DNA from: Oikopleura dioica | Taxonomy: Eukaryota; Chordata; Appendicularia; Copelata; Oikopleuridae | Direction: 5' to 3' | Length of the DNA: 64,000 nt | NCBI GenBank assembly: GCA_907165135.1 | Contig: OU015566.1 | Coordinates: 11,640,157-11,704,156 of the forward strand | Part shown: positions 11,410 to 23,399 of the stretch, piece after piece | How the letters are laid out: each line of letters starts with the position of its first letter | Numbering within the stretch: the first letter of the stretch is position 1 | Notes under the pieces: model-generated | What the model was told of the DNA's origin: nothing | Seen by the model: the letters and a program-made list of their open reading frames with translations, nothing else | Database searches by the model: none | Translations under genes and position numbers: made by a program

Positions 11410-11809
11410 CTAGTTGGATTTGAGATCTCCCCAAAGAGATCGGCGGACGAGGGGCAGTGTGTCTTCAAGGAAGGGGACAAGGAATGGCTTAACATGAGTT
11501 AATGGACAACAGATCTGTTCTATAACCTTTGGGGAGCAGTTAAGCTCGATTTGGAGACGCTCTTCGAATGTTTCGGCAGAAATACGATCATCGACGAGTT
11601 CCTTGACAAGATTTTTGACTTCTTCTTTCTTGCCATCGCGCTTTTTCAGGGGTCAAAAAAGATACTCAAGTGTATAGTGACTAGTCAGATTTCTTTTCTT
11701 GAATCCATTCCTCTGCTAGTTGAATCATTGTCATAAGGAAGTTCTTGCACTTGTGAAGATCTTTTTGCTCTTCTTCAGTGATGTTCGGTTTTTCTCCGGG
11801 GCCAGCCAT
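11410..11809 (-). CDS. stand-alone TAFH-domain protein, partial TAF4 paralogue
   Basis: Three-exon gene of about 105 residues consisting almost only of a TAFH (NHR1) domain. MAGPGEKPNITEEEQKDLHK is followed by CKNFLMTMIQLAEEWIQ, then VKNLVKELVDDRISAETFEE, LQIELNCSPK and PFLVPFLEDTLPLVRRS, stopping after GDLKSN. Each block matches the TAF4 TAFH domain at 8400-9260, and the coding DNA is still visibly similar. The second intron (11488-11526, 39 bp) sits at the same codon as the 575 bp TAF4 intron. Intron 1 has no in-frame GT donor; a GA-AG intron such as one after WIQ or EKKS works. The start lies one base after AG, 55 bp after the previous gene's stop, so it is probably the second cistron of an operon. 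Confidence 0.8.
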
Positions 11810-11830
11810 TCTAAAACCTCTTTTTTGAGA
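11810..11830 (-). promoter_or_regulatory. probable spliced-leader acceptor
   Basis: On the minus strand a T-rich run ends GGTTTTAG, then AATGG starts the TAFH gene. It lies inside the 55 bp gap to the upstream same-strand gene; inferred trans-splice site. Confidence 0.5.
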
Positions 11831-11864
11831 GTCTTTTCAAATTAAATATGTTTTAAAATCATTG

Positions 11865-12500
11865 TCAGCAAGGTTTAGTTCCATATTTAGCTGCCCAGCC
11901 AGCAACTTTATGAGAAACAGGTGTTGTCATTCTCCAAGGATCCGTCGCTCCAAGATGCATTTTTCTGTCGAAATATCTATCAAGCCGAGTAAAGGGATCT
12001 GCTGGAATTCTTCGTGTGTCGATAACTCGCCATTTTTCATCTTATTTGGGAGTAGAGATGGTTTTCTTGAAAATAAAATTACCTTGATGTCTATTTTTAT
12101 CTTCCTTGTCGAGCTTTGACTCCTTGTTCCAGTGACTTTGGCCGAATGGGTATTTATCCGCGTTATAAATCCAATTGTGTGTCGGGTAGACAGAGCAGAC
12201 AATCGCTGGTCGACCACTTACCTTCAAGAGAAATTAGGAAGAAGAGTAGGTTTGTCTATTTACAGTTGATTCTTTGCACCAGGGACACTTTTTCGCCGAT
12301 TTGATGTCCGTGTGACCCTTTCCTTTGTGGTTGATCATTCCGGGCTCGCGGCCGGTGTATTCCTCGGCCGTAATGGGCGTTTTATGCTGTCTGGGCACGC
12401 GCTTGGCTGGACGCGCGACGAAATCGATCGGCTCACGCGTTGCCAGTAATTTTTGCGTTTGGCAAAGCTCGCGACGCGCTAGTCGGATCATCCCGCTCAT
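11865..12500 (-). CDS. unrecognised basic protein with CPWC motif
   Basis: Three exons joined by short GT-AG introns give about 185 residues. The N-terminus MSGMIRLARRELCQTQKLLA is basic and amphipathic, compatible with a mitochondrial presequence. Further on are EYTGREPGMINHKGKGHTD, AKKCPWCKES, SVYPTHNWIYNADKYPFGQ, KWRVIDTRRIPADPFTRLDR and a C-terminal WAAKYGTKPC. The joins (ST|VSGRP and Q|DEKWR) are in frame. I do not recognise the family; a small mitochondrial or ciliary protein is possible. The ATG at 12500 is preferred over the upstream one because it follows TTTTCAAAAG and one A, a likely leader acceptor. Probably first gene of an operon with the TAFH gene. Confidence 0.65.
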
Positions 12501-13282
12501 TCTTTTGAAAAAAAAAGCTATTTTCACGAAAATTTCTATGAAATATTAGAACATATATTAGAAAAAGGCACACTGTGTTGTGAAGCAAACACCAGGACAG
12601 TTAACGATTTTGAGTTCCACAGAGCGTTTCGATTATAAAACAAATCATCGAAGCATTAAATTTTCAGCCAAACAGATTGCTTGAAAATCATCAAATAAAA
12701 AGTGCAGAACAAAAGGCATCTGATTGGCTAAAAATTAGAACTCTCTTTAGTTTTTGCAACGGAAAGACTGTTTTTAAAAGGAAATTACCCTGTAGAATTT
12801 TGAAAAAAAGACGAAATTGAAGATTGAAAACATTTGTATCGCGTTAAGAAAACGCTGGAAGGAAACAATTAATTCGGACAGTGAAAATTCGGATTCGAAA
12901 ATCGGCAATTATCGGTTTTGGACTTTGAGATTTCTTTTTTTATATGCAGGGAGAACTGATCTTGGAATTTTTTTCAGGAACACGATTATTATTTTGGAAC
13001 TTCTGGTCATCACAATGGTAGAAGTAAAGGTTTAAACTTGGCACAGCTGGGTATTTTATTCTTGTTACTTTGATTATTCAATTTTCGAAAGAAGTGTTTG
13101 AGAATTGATAACTATCTTTCTTTGTCTACTAGACTTTCAAGACATAAGATTTTATTGTTTTTTGTAAAAGGTTTTGTTGAATTAGTTTTGTAGCGAGGTA
13201 AATAAACAGGTTCTGGTTAAATAGGGTTTTTGGTACGGAAGCCATATGGATACAGAAAAGCGGTTAACAGTAACTATGGGCA
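12501..13282. other. intergenic about 780 bp, no gene seen
   Basis: AT-rich spacer between the 12500 start and the SNAP25 stop; the plus-strand frame at 12817-13035 shows no protein character. Presumably contains the promoter of the downstream operon. Confidence 0.5.
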
Positions 13283-14063
13283 CTAGCGCTGCTCTAGAAT
13301 CTTATTAGCTCGCTCGTTGGCCCCGTCGATGCGTCCGTGGTTCATTTCGGCTTTGCCCGTGATGCGGCCAATCTGCTCGTTCTGCTTCTCCAGCTCGCCG
13401 CCCATGTCGATTGCCATGTTTTTGAGGTTTCCGATCAGCGCTCCGACCTGAAAATACGGGTTAATCGGGCAGCCCTCACTCTTACTGTAAAAACTTACAT
13501 GATTGAGGTTCTGTTCCATTTCGTCTTCTCGCTCGTCGTTGTAATATCGCTTCACGGAAATTGTGTTTCCAGGATTCTAAAAATAATTATTAGATGCAAT
13601 GAGCTTCTTCAATTTGAGTCTGTTACTGATCCTGGTCAACTTACAGCGAGTCCTTCAGAATTGTTCTTATTCGGCTGCTCTGTGACTGGAGACGATTCTT
13701 TTCCACTCTTTCCTCCGTTCCAGGTCTTTTTGTATTTTTCGCTAGACTCGAAATTCACTGCCTAAAGGATCGGATACAGAAGAATAAATCGACATTTTCC
13801 CTAACCTTTCTCCAAGGACAGATGCAGCATCCGCAGCATTTCTCCAAATTCGTCAGTTGTTCTTCGGCTTTCTTCATGTCATTATTGATTTGGTCCATGC
13901 CTTCTTCGATTCTATTCAGCTGCTCGCCCTGTTCGTCGAGCATCACCAGCGTGTTGACTCCCGCGTCGGCTGCGTCCTCCATCATCGTTCGCATTCGACG
14001 GGTTGCGTCGACCGACTCGTTTGTCGCCTTGTTCGCCCGATCGTTCATTGCCTGCTGATCCAT
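13283..14063 (-). CDS. SNAP25: SNAP25-type t-SNARE
   Basis: Qb/Qc-SNARE that forms the exocytic SNARE complex with syntaxin and synaptobrevin at the plasma membrane. The first SNARE helix contains [20 protein letters not shown] and [20 protein letters not shown], close to vertebrate SNAP25. The palmitoylated linker is [10 protein letters not shown], with four cysteines. The second SNARE helix contains [10 protein letters not shown], then [20 protein letters not shown] and the C-terminal [20 protein letters not shown], ending ILEQR. The N-terminal part before the first helix looks short (starting [16 protein letters not shown]), so an upstream coding exon cannot be excluded, although this ATG follows AG directly as in neighbouring genes. 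Confidence 0.93.
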
Positions 14064-14877
14064 TCTAGATGCAAAGAAACGGTCAATTCAACAGGTAACA
14101 AGAGAAACTTTGAATAAATGCGGTGTGTTGCTAAATGCTTTCCTTTCTTACGTTTTCATTAGGTTAAACATGATTCTTTTTGCTAACTATGGATTTCAAG
14201 AGAAGCTTGACACAAGTAAAATTTATTCTAGAGACATGATAAATGACTTACATCAAGTTTGGGGAGAATTAAAACTGAAGTATTCGTAAATTAACTGTCT
14301 CTTTTGTAGAAAGTGCAACTTGTATTTTCTTCGAAACTAAAAAAAATCTATATTTGAGCGTATGTTCAAATGTCGAATTAGTCTATTTTTCGTACAAATA
14401 GCAATTTGCGATTAATCTTTATGCTCGGCTTACGAATTGAGTACAGAGTTACTCAGACGACAAATTTGAAAAATTTTACGATGCGATGATTCATCCTTTC
14501 ATTACTGTTATCTTGCCTTCTGTTTTCTATTTGTGTGTGTTCAGCGTGACGAATAGCTGGACAATGATCACTTTCGAAGTTTTAGAATTTCAGATATTTT
14601 TTATTCTTATGCAAAAGAGAAACTGATACACAAGTTTGAATATTGTAGTATTATTATATTGAGTTTATGTACGTATATTGTTATATGGCAAGAATCTCGG
14701 TGGTATTGGTGAGAAGAAGAAGTCCAAAATTGTTCATCTTCAAGCATCATTTTAGCGAGCTCGTTGAAAACAAACAACTACTGTAATTGATTTGGTTTTT
14801 GGTGGTGCTTTTGGGCAGAGAATACAGAAATAAAGAAGATATTTTAAATATTGAATTAGAGCGAAATTGATACGATT
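14064..14877. other. intergenic about 810 bp, no gene seen
   Basis: AT-rich DNA between the SNAP25 5' end and the stop of the Ala/Pro-rich gene. No exon, repeat or RNA gene recognised. Confidence 0.5.
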
Positions 14878-15854
14878 TTAGACGGGGTTCGCACTGAGGG
14901 CCTTGTTGTACTGTTCCATCATTTTGTTCCACTCTTCGTCGGATTGCGCGTTCATCATGTCGTCGACCTTTGAGCCGACGGCTTCCTGTCGAGCTGCGAT
15001 AGGGTCAGCTGCGGCTACTGGTGCGGCTGGAACGCCAACAGCGGCTGGAACTCCAACAGCTGCTGGAGCAGCGTAAGCCGCAGGAGCAGCGGGTGCGGCA
15101 GGAACAGCAGCGGCTACTGGAGCGGCGGGAGCAACATAAGCTGGAACAGCAGCGGGAGCCGCAGGAACTGCAGCGGGAGCCGCAGGAACAGCGGCGGCTA
15201 CTGGTGCTGCGGGAGCCTCAGGAGCCATCGCTTGCTCAAGGGAAATCTCACCGCGGAGAATACGGCCTCTGAGAACTTGAACAGCTTCGTACTCTTCCAT
15301 CATCGCCGCCCATTCCTAATTATAATGATCAGATTAAGATGACATTTTTACGATCGGGGTTTTTCCAATCTTTTTTTCTCAACTACGGATCTTAAGGCTC
15401 ATAAAAGAATTCTGATTGAGTTCATTATGATAAAATATTCTTGGGTGGCCGATTAAATGCGACTTTCATGTTTATATGTGGTTTTATGGGTCGTTTACAT
15501 TTTTCTTCTCTCCAAATGACCCATTTGAAATGAGAGAAACTAATGAAATCATAGAGGACTTACAATTATAGTTTCTAAGTTGCATATTTTTTTTTACGAA
15601 GAAACATAAACTAATTCGTAAAAGATATTCAAAGAATAAGAAAATTATTTATTGGAAAATCCGTCATTTATCGAATTCTATCGATGAGCTAAAATCCTAA
15701 TAGGGTTTAAAAATCTGCTGCTGCTGTATAAAAATGCAAATTGAATGGCTTTAGCTACCTCATCAGTAGAAATCTGATCAATATCTGGCATTGGTGGAAT
15801 ATGCGTGAGCTCGACGGCCTTGGCAGCGGCGAAAACAAGTGCCCAACAGCGCAT
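14878..15854 (-). CDS. secreted Ala/Pro-rich low-complexity protein
   Basis: Two exons separated by an intron of about 440 bp. Exon 1 starts at 15854 (ATG right after ATAGAG) with MRCWALVFAAAKAVELTHI, a probable signal peptide, then PPMPDIDQISTDE. Exon 2 continues EWAAMMEEYEAVQVLRGRIL, then about 75 residues dominated by Ala, Pro and Val (repeats of AAPAAVPAAP type), then QEAVGSKVDDMMNAQ and EEWNKMMEQYNKALSANPV. An EW-MMEQY-like motif therefore brackets the low-complexity core on both sides. No known family. An extracellular structural role, for instance in the filter-feeding house, is speculation. Confidence 0.7.
15003..15230 (-). repeat. Ala/Pro/Val-coding low-complexity repeat
   Basis: GC-rich imperfect repeats of GCTGCTCC/GCCGCAGG type encoding alternating Ala, Pro and Val inside exon 2 of the secreted protein. 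Confidence 0.7.
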
Positions 15855-15917
15855 CTCTATAAGAATTGGGAAAAATACTAAAGCGTAAAAATGGTGCTGG
15901 TATTTGAGAGTCGACTA

Positions 15918-16060
15918 GATATGGCCGGTCGGAGCGCAGTCAGAGCACCGTAAAGTAGGCGGAGAGCCCTGCGCCAAGGCAGGTCGCGGGGCAAGCAGCT
16001 CCACCACTGAACCGCGCGTAGGTTTGGCTTGAAAATTGACCGCAAGCTGTGCACCGGACC
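15918..16060. other. GC-rich island of unknown function
   Basis: A 140 bp segment conspicuously GC-rich against its AT-rich surroundings, between the Ala/Pro-rich gene and the SLC4 gene. On the minus strand it contains GCGGTTCAGTGGTGGAG, which resembles a tRNA-Gly type Pol III A box, but no B box was found downstream and no cloverleaf could be drawn. Could be a decayed tRNA-derived element or a structured non-coding RNA. Confidence 0.35.
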
Positions 16061-16219
16061 ATAGCAAATACAATTGACAATATGACACTTTTTTTGCAAG
16101 GAAAGACACGTAGCCTAAATTAAAGCGGAGAATTTGGACGGGGATTGTTGCATGTTTATTATTTTGAGTATTCTTGATTAGCACAAAATAATTATCAAAA
16201 AAGGGATGAGCTTGTAGAA

Positions 16220-19200
16220 TTAAACAGAAGGCTTCTTTACAATAAGACCTTCATCTTCCATTTCTTTTTCCTTCTTCTCCTGCTCTGGAATCAGATCATC
16301 GAGCCAGCTCAATTCACGCTGATTGAAAAGTCTCGGGAAATAGTCGAAAGCCTAAACAATTGTCAATGGTCGTTAAAGTCTACGTCAGACGGTAATTTGC
16401 ATGTTTTTTACCTTACGTATGCCGACAATTGCGACTACCATGACGGGGAAGATGATTGAGATCGGTTTGTACGACTTGATGGCCCAGAGAACGGCCAGAC
16501 CGCCGATTTGAATGATGGTGAAGAGGTGAACTTTGAGAACGGGAACGTGACGCAGGTAAATGTAGTCTAAATAAAGTGAATGTTTTAACTTGCTTAAGCA
16601 GATCAGTTATGGAGGGATAATCACCTGGGTGGTATTTCTTGGGGATGAAGAAAAGCTTGATGCGTTGGAAGAATTGAACACCGCGGAGAGAGCTGAAGCC
16701 CATGTAGAGAAAAACACCGTAGAGACAAGGCATCGGGATATTCGACAGCCACGGAGCCAGGAAAATTGAACAGCCTAAAGAAAAAGATAGGGGATCTGAA
16801 GAAAGGTTTGAAGCTTACCAATCAGAACGAAAATGCACAAACCAGTGAGTCGTTGCTCAATGCATCCGGAGAATGTATCAGGTTCACCTGGAATCTTCTG
16901 ATGCGCATCTTGTTTGAGTGAGTTGACATGTGTGATGGACAAGACAGTAGCAGCAATAAACCACGGAAGGCCGAACCAGGAACATATCATGAGCGCGATA
17001 GCGGCGACAAGCAAATCCAAGTGATAGCCGACGCCCTTTTTCAGCTTATTCTCCCTTCGATTAACAATGACAGCGGTGATTTGCTGATCCATGAAAATGA
17101 GAATCGTTCCCATAAGAGCAAACACGATGGCTAAACCGATCGACCAGGCGGGGTTCTTGCCAAAGGGAGGAATGAACCAGCCACGATCAGACCGAGTCGG
17201 ACGGAATTGATTAGGAACATGAAGTTTGGGCGTTTCCATTCCGAGAATCATGTCTACGGACACCATGGTAGCGATGGCGATTACGACGGCAAATTCGGAA
17301 ATAAGGTTTCTAGCTCGGACGGAAAAATAACGCTTCTGTTTCAATCCCTTGAGTGTGAAACTAATCGCTAGAGTTCCAAAGGCGAGGAATAGTGACACAA
17401 AGAACACATCAGGGACATAGATGTGGTTGAAGGTTTCAACTTGATACTTCTCCAAAAAGCTCGCATCGTGAATTTGAACACCTTCATGGCTTGCCAAAGA
17501 TGAAAGAATTTTATGATCAGCAGTTCCTGTGGCACTTTCTAGCGCTGCTTGATCGACTTTGTAAAGTGGGCATGATGAGCCATCGAGAACACCACAATGC
17601 ATAAGGCAAGTATTGACATCTTTTTCTATCCAACTTGTTCCTTGAGTGAGGTTGACAAATTTGTAAGAGTTTCTGTAGATACAGTGGTAAGCGTTTTCAC
17701 TTGCCCAAGTTCGCTCAGGTGCCGGATTCTTTCCATGCATGATTATTCGACTAAGCGCGTCATTTTCCCAATCTTCTTCGGTCCTGTTTAGTTTCAGGTC
17801 GCTGTAATTACCAGTCGTTAGTGGTGCGTAGCAATTACAGTCGTATGATAAAACGCCATTCCGCTCCCAGTCGAAGTTGATCTTGTTCGACTTGTAGATA
17901 GAAAAGAGCTTCTTGAATCCATCAGTGATGAAGATCAACGATATCAGCGTTGAAAACGACTCTTCCGTAAACCGCGTTATGTACATCACAAGATAGGAAG
18001 CATCAGTAGCGACCAGAACGAAACACATTAGTCCTATAAATGTGCCGACCCAAAGCCGCAGTTCCAAGTAGTCAAGGCCAAAATCTTGCGAAATGTAGTA
18101 CATGATCGTTTCAAAAACGAGGATCGGGCCTGTTGAGCCGATTATGGTCAGTGGCTGCCCTGCGAACATGTGGAATATCGATCCGGCAATTGCTCCCCCA
18201 ACCATGCTTTCCATCGCTGCGATGTTGTTGTGCGTTGCATCGGCAAGGAGACCGCCAAAAGTGATGATAGGAGTTATAACAGCAAAATACAAAAACATTA
18301 TAGTAGCGATGCAGGAGGTATTGAAGCCATCGGTCCAATCAGAAAGGTACCAAGGCGCTTTTCGTCTGATATCGTTCATAAGGCCTCCAAAAAGACGTCC
18401 GGTTCGCTGTAGAGACTCATCAAGCTCATGGTCGGAGTTCTTCAACCCTCCTGTTCCATAGCCAACGCCCTGAGAATGACCCTTGAATTCAGATGAAAAC
18501 AGACGCTCCATCCCTTGATCCTTGACAACAGGTGGCTGAAGCCGGATTCGCGGATCCCACTGATTAGGCGACATGGCGACAGATGACGAAGAAAACTCAT
18601 CGAATGCTTCTATAATGTGTCTGGCTTGGCTCGACGTGTACGCTACGTTTTTCACGACCGGGTCGGCCATGATATTGCCAAAGACGCGGCCTATCTGGTG
18701 GAACTCGTCTTTGTACGATTCCTTCCCAAGGCAGACGATGACGAATCGAGTTTCAATTGTTACTTCTGTGATTCCAGCGAGCTGTGCTGGTTTTGCAAGG
18801 CGGATGAACATGACAAGTGGTTTCTGGAGGAACTCGACGTTTCCAGTTAGAATGACGCATCCTTCTGCGCCTTCAGGAATCTTCTCGGCAAAGTGTCGCT
18901 TTACCTTCTTTTCCGTGTTCATATTGTGTTTCGTCAAGTGCTTGTAACATCGATCGGAGACGAGTTCAGACAATAAGTGAGACTATAAAAAAGTTTGATA
19001 AAAATGTTTAAATAGAAAGGGCAACATTGCGCAACGAATATCAAATTAAAATCTTTACAAGTTTATTCAAAGATTTCGAAATAAACTCACCTTGGTGTCA
19101 TCGCACGGAAAGATCTTCTCAGCATCGTGTTCGATGATGTCGTGTAAGTTGGTGCCTTCTTCGTCAAAGAAAAAATGCGCATGGTCGAGCATCGAACGTA

Positions 19201-20565
19201 CTTTTTTCATGACCGAAATGGAAATTGTCCCCACGTGAGCTTTTGACCATCGAGAGCCTCCCTTCAATCAACGATTAGTTGATGAAAAACAGTCATGGGG
19301 TTTACCTGGTCGACGTTTTCTTCGAATTTGATCCACCGGGAAGTCTCCCTCCAGACGGAATCATTGTCCTTCCCTTTGGTAAGTTCCAAGAGCTCAATAA
19401 AGAGTGTTGGTGGTTCAACTTCATTTTTCTCAAGTAGATTTCGTAGTTCCAGAGATGCGACTGAAAACAATAAATTGAACCGTCAGCTCAAAAAAGTGAT
19501 GAAAAAGCTGTTTTCTCTTGCATCATTTTACCATTATGGGCGTCGCCCCAGGGATTCAGCAATCGCCAGACCTTTTCTCTTGACAAAATATCTCCAACAA
19601 CCATTTAGTAAAAAATACTATTCAAGCGAATGAAAAAATCGAACTTTATCGAACATATAAATAGATATACATTTGTACCAGCCACAGAATTACTGTAGCA
19701 TCAGGCTAAGCTGGGATTAACATGCCACCAAAATCTCGCCTTTTCAATGAATAAAATAGAAAACGAAGAAGAAGGGCTCTTGTCTCTTTTCAGCAGCTGT
19801 TTTGCATTCATGAAAAGGAATTAGCTTATATGCAGAGGAAATTATTTTTCCCTGGCCATGTCATTAGGTAGAAAAAAGGATGATCTTAGATAATTTGACT
19901 GAAAATCAATTATGTTAGAATTATTAGTTTCTATATCTATTGAAATCCTTCCCGGAGAAAAAAATTAATTCTTGAGTTACCGTATTTGTCGTAGATGCGT
20001 TGCATTTCTCTCTCTGTCTGGCAAACCCAATGAACTTCTCTTTACTATGCAAGTCTGTATGCGAGAACAACAAATTAAATCCTAACAGGGGTATAATTCT
20101 CTTGTTAACAATGACCCATTCTTGCTCCTCGTCTATCCACCCCGATCATAAAAACCCATAGATGGCGGTGTACTTATAATGATCACGAGGTACCTAAAGA
20201 ACAAACCTTTCTTATCAAAGATCTCTAACCCCTCCGGGTGATCGTATCTCATGATTATCGGCCGGACAAATCAACTTGAATTGCCTTTGCTTTTGGCAAG
20301 ATATTGTAATTACGAATATGTGAGCGGCAAGTTTGTGCTGCAAATATTACCAAGTTAAAATGAATAAAAAAATCCATGAAAAATAATTTGCAGATATTCA
20401 CGGTGGCAAACATCATCGGGCGAGGAATGACATCAATCAGCGAAAAACAATAAGGAATAAGTCTACAAGACACTCACAACTGTAAGACCACGGAATGCAC
20501 CTCTGTTCCTCTTCGTTGATTTCACCTTTGGAATATTTTCTCAAAAAGCCAGTCTCTTTGATCAT
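16220..20565 (-). CDS. SLC4-family sodium/bicarbonate-type cotransporter
   Basis: Plasma-membrane bicarbonate transporter. The N-terminal cytosolic domain contains TSRWIKFEENVDQGGSRWSK, the SLC4 signature, then the dimer-type domain (EFLQKPLVMFIRLAKPAQL). The transmembrane domain has GGLLADATHNNIAAMES, FAGQPLTIIGSTGPILVFE, ILVATDASY-like VLVATDASYLVMY and TRFTEESFSTLISLIFI. Later blocks are WFIPPFGKNPAWSIGLAIV, FMDQQITAVIVNRRENKLKK and GVGYHLDLLVAAIALMICS, ending with YLRHVPVLKVHLFT and a Lys/Glu-rich tail. The DQQITAVIVNR and VNR-KLKKG segments favour the Na-coupled (NBC) branch over anion exchangers; electrogenic versus electroneutral cannot be told. A start at 20565 (MIKETGFLRKYSKGEIN) with small 5' exons near 20000 and 19600 is tentative; an ATG at 19604 is an alternative start. 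Confidence 0.88.
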
Positions 20566-21762
20566 TTCAGAATCAGATGGATTCTGACATGAATTTTCTT
20601 CAGAGTGAGAATTTTATAGAGCGCTTATACTACGGATAGGGGGCACACTGGGTCACACCTTTGTCTCTTTGAGTGACAGCTCTGTAAAGGTCGATTACAG
20701 ACCTGTTTTGGTGAGCTACTTATTTCCTATTTTGGACAAACAAACACGAACTTAGGCTTCTGCGTCACATAATTTCCAAAACGGATACGATAATTACTGT
20801 CTACAGTTCTCGTTAAAGATTCAAGGTCGTGCCCGAAATTTCCATACGGAAAATGCAAACCTTCAAAACACAAAACTACTCACAACCAAACTTGAACTCA
20901 ACACCTATGCTTCGTCCCATTTTTATCTTGAAGAATAACAAAAATGCTTTCATAGCTGGAACTTTGAGAACTGCGAGGTCTTTACTTTTATTGGGAAAGA
21001 ATTTTTTCTTGTGTAGAAAGTTGGATCAGCTGAAATATGATCAATACAAATCTGTAGCTTTGATGATTGAAGAATGAAGTTGTTGTCAAACAAGGATGAG
21101 TTAAAGAAAAAGGATTAAGAATAGAATCTTCACAATAAGGAGAGGTACATCCACGACGTAGAAAAAGTGCAAGAAGCACTTGTCTACCAGACAGAAATAA
21201 AAAATGTTTCTGGGGAGATAAAACGGATAAGAGGAGAGGGAGAAGGTCACATTGAATTCGCTTTAATTTCGCTTGGTTCGTGGGCGTCGCGATGCCGGAC
21301 CTGCCGGCTTGGAGAATGCCTTAAATTTCCGTTATCAGGTGCTTTTGTCCGCTTTTTTTACTACATTTTCTTGATGAATGACCATTTTAAGCAAATTACC
21401 AAATTACTGCTACGAATAAAAATCATCACGTGGGCAAATTTTCTGTAGAAAGAAAACAACACCGATAAAGAGTAGTAAATAGCTACGGCGAGTACGCGCG
21501 ATTTCATGAAATCACCATGAAAAGCTGTTAGTTAGCAAGGATGCTTGATGGATCATTTTGTTGTTGTATTTTTGGTACATTGTATGGTGATCTTTTACCA
21601 AGCTACTGCATTGTGCAACAAGGGCGTGATTTTTGATTTTCAGAATCCTGGGAATTGTCTGATTCGGGGAGCTCTTTCTTGGCCTCCTAGAAAGTTAGAC
21701 TACTGTTACAGTGTTAGACAATCCAAAATTAGATTGAGTTACAGTTACAGTTAGATGTTAAT
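20566..21762. other. intergenic about 1.2 kb, no gene seen
   Basis: Spacer between the SLC4 5' end and the twinfilin stop. Frames such as 21167-21448 plus and 21545-21754 plus show no recognisable domain or consistent exon structure. Confidence 0.5.
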
Positions 21763-22943
21763 TTATACAAACTACAGATGCAATAAAACAATAAAAATAG
21801 ACATAAAATACCTTTTTGACTTCAGTTTGCGGATGAAGATGCGAAATCAAAGCTTGCTGTGAGACCTCACTCGGTCCATCGATCTCGATCGAGAGAAGAT
21901 TTTCAACTGGAATTCCGAAGTTGCCTAGCGCACTGACGAACGAAGCCTTGCAACTCGCGTAGAGCATCTTTTCCTAAATAGATCCTTCAAACTCGAATCA
22001 CCTTTGGAATGTTTACCTTAATGGGCACCGTCACTTCAGAAGGAATGGAGTAGACAAAGCAGTCTTTTTTATGGGACTTGCCATTATGCTCATATTTGAA
22101 CTTGAAGAGATGATAGTTCGGCGAGGTCGTTGACACAGCGCCGGAGAACATGGTTGTCGAGCCCGCGAACTGGTCTGTCTGTTCAAGGCAAATATGCTCC
22201 TGCTTGACGTCAATCGCCAAGCGGACATAATCCACCTTTCCAGCGGCGAATTCCTTCAGCGCCGCTACCGCCTCCGAGGTCACTGGAAAACTAGAAGCTT
22301 TGATTGACTCACGCATTTTTATGCCGTTTCTTACGTAAGCCCAGCGACAGTTTCCTTCTTTGTTGTAACGGACGATGTTTCGAGGAGCTTGATCTCCGCT
22401 TTGATCTTTTCGGCTTCAGTTAATGGCCCATCTTCTTCATCGAGCTTCATTTGTTCTTGATGGCCCTTCCAAGTTAAATCGCTCGGCGAGTTGATGGTAT
22501 ACTCTCTCGAAATATATCCACCACCGAATGCTTGCTAGAACAGTTGTTTTCATGATGCTTTGAGGCGTTCGGAATACCTTGACTGTGGAAAGGGTTGAAG
22601 CATAAATCATCTTGTCCCTGACTGGAGCATTTTCAGAAATGTATGAAAAGAGGATGAACTCGTAGCCAAGAGATGATTGAGAATCGAGGCGATAGAAAGC
22701 GTAGAAACACGGGTTGGATTCGGTGAGAGGAGCGAGTTGGCTATCGAAGTCTTCCTGCCAGGTCTTTTTGGGCTTCAAGCATGCACCAGCTTTTAGACAT
22801 TCATTTTCAATCACGATCTTAAAAAATTATACAAAATTGCAAACTGAAAAAAATACCTGTAAGACGCGCAGATGACCTTGACGAGCATTGGTCATCTCAT
22901 TTTTGATATCTTCTGAGACCTCGATTCCCGACCGATGTGACAT
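21763..22943 (-). CDS. TWF: twinfilin, actin monomer-binding ADF-H protein
   Basis: Binds ADP-actin monomers and capping protein. Starts at 22943 with MSHRSGIEVSEDIKNEMTNA, matching the twinfilin N-terminus. ADF-H domain 1 includes ESNPCFYAFYRLDSQSSLGY and RDKMIYASTLSTVK. A short intron leads to QAFGGGYISREYTINSPSDL, the twinfilin linker, then EAEKIKAEIKLLETSSV. ADF-H domain 2 has FPVTSEAVAALKEFAAGKVD, YVRLAIDVKQEHICLEQTD, YHLFKFKYEHNGKSHKKDCF and MLYASCKASFVSALGNFGIP. It ends SHLHPQTEVKKFV, the HP-Q family tail, but is shorter than vertebrate twinfilins, whose basic phosphoinositide-binding extension is missing. Confidence 0.93.
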
Positions 22944-23399
22944 TTTTTTCTTGAAAAATTTATTTCCAGTCGTTTGTGATTGCTTTGAGGGATTAATTGC
23001 ACATGATACTTTGTTACAATGAATGTCGGAGGCGAACTTTGAACTAGTAAGTCAGTAGGGGTAGTAGTGGTTCTTTCTTTTTTGTTTGATTCAGAACATG
23101 AAGATAAATTTATATAAAAAAGAAGTTGGATAATGGTTTAGGTGATCAGTAGGAAAAAGAAGGCATGGCATCTAAGAAAATTTAGCTAGAGTGTAGCAGT
23201 GAAAGTTGTTAGTAAAATGAGAAAGGGAAAAGAAGCTCAAGAGTAGTTGTTTCGAAAATGCTAGAGACTCAAATGGGTCAATTGAAAACTGAAGTTAAAG
23301 GCAAGATTGGGTTAGAGTAAATACAAATTACAATTAAAAAATATTGGGTAAGGATAATAAAAGCAGATTTTGATAAAAAGAAGAAGCATGAAAGAAAAT
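22944..23399. other. intergenic about 455 bp, no gene seen
   Basis: AT-rich, purine-rich spacer between the twinfilin start and the CASK stop, with no exon recognised. Confidence 0.5.

Noticed and set aside
15021-15272. Gln/Arg-rich plus-strand frame
   Set aside because: Antisense of the Ala/Pro repeat in the secreted protein.
18102-18461. 119-aa plus-strand frame
   Set aside because: Lies wholly opposite conserved transmembrane coding sequence of the SLC4 gene.
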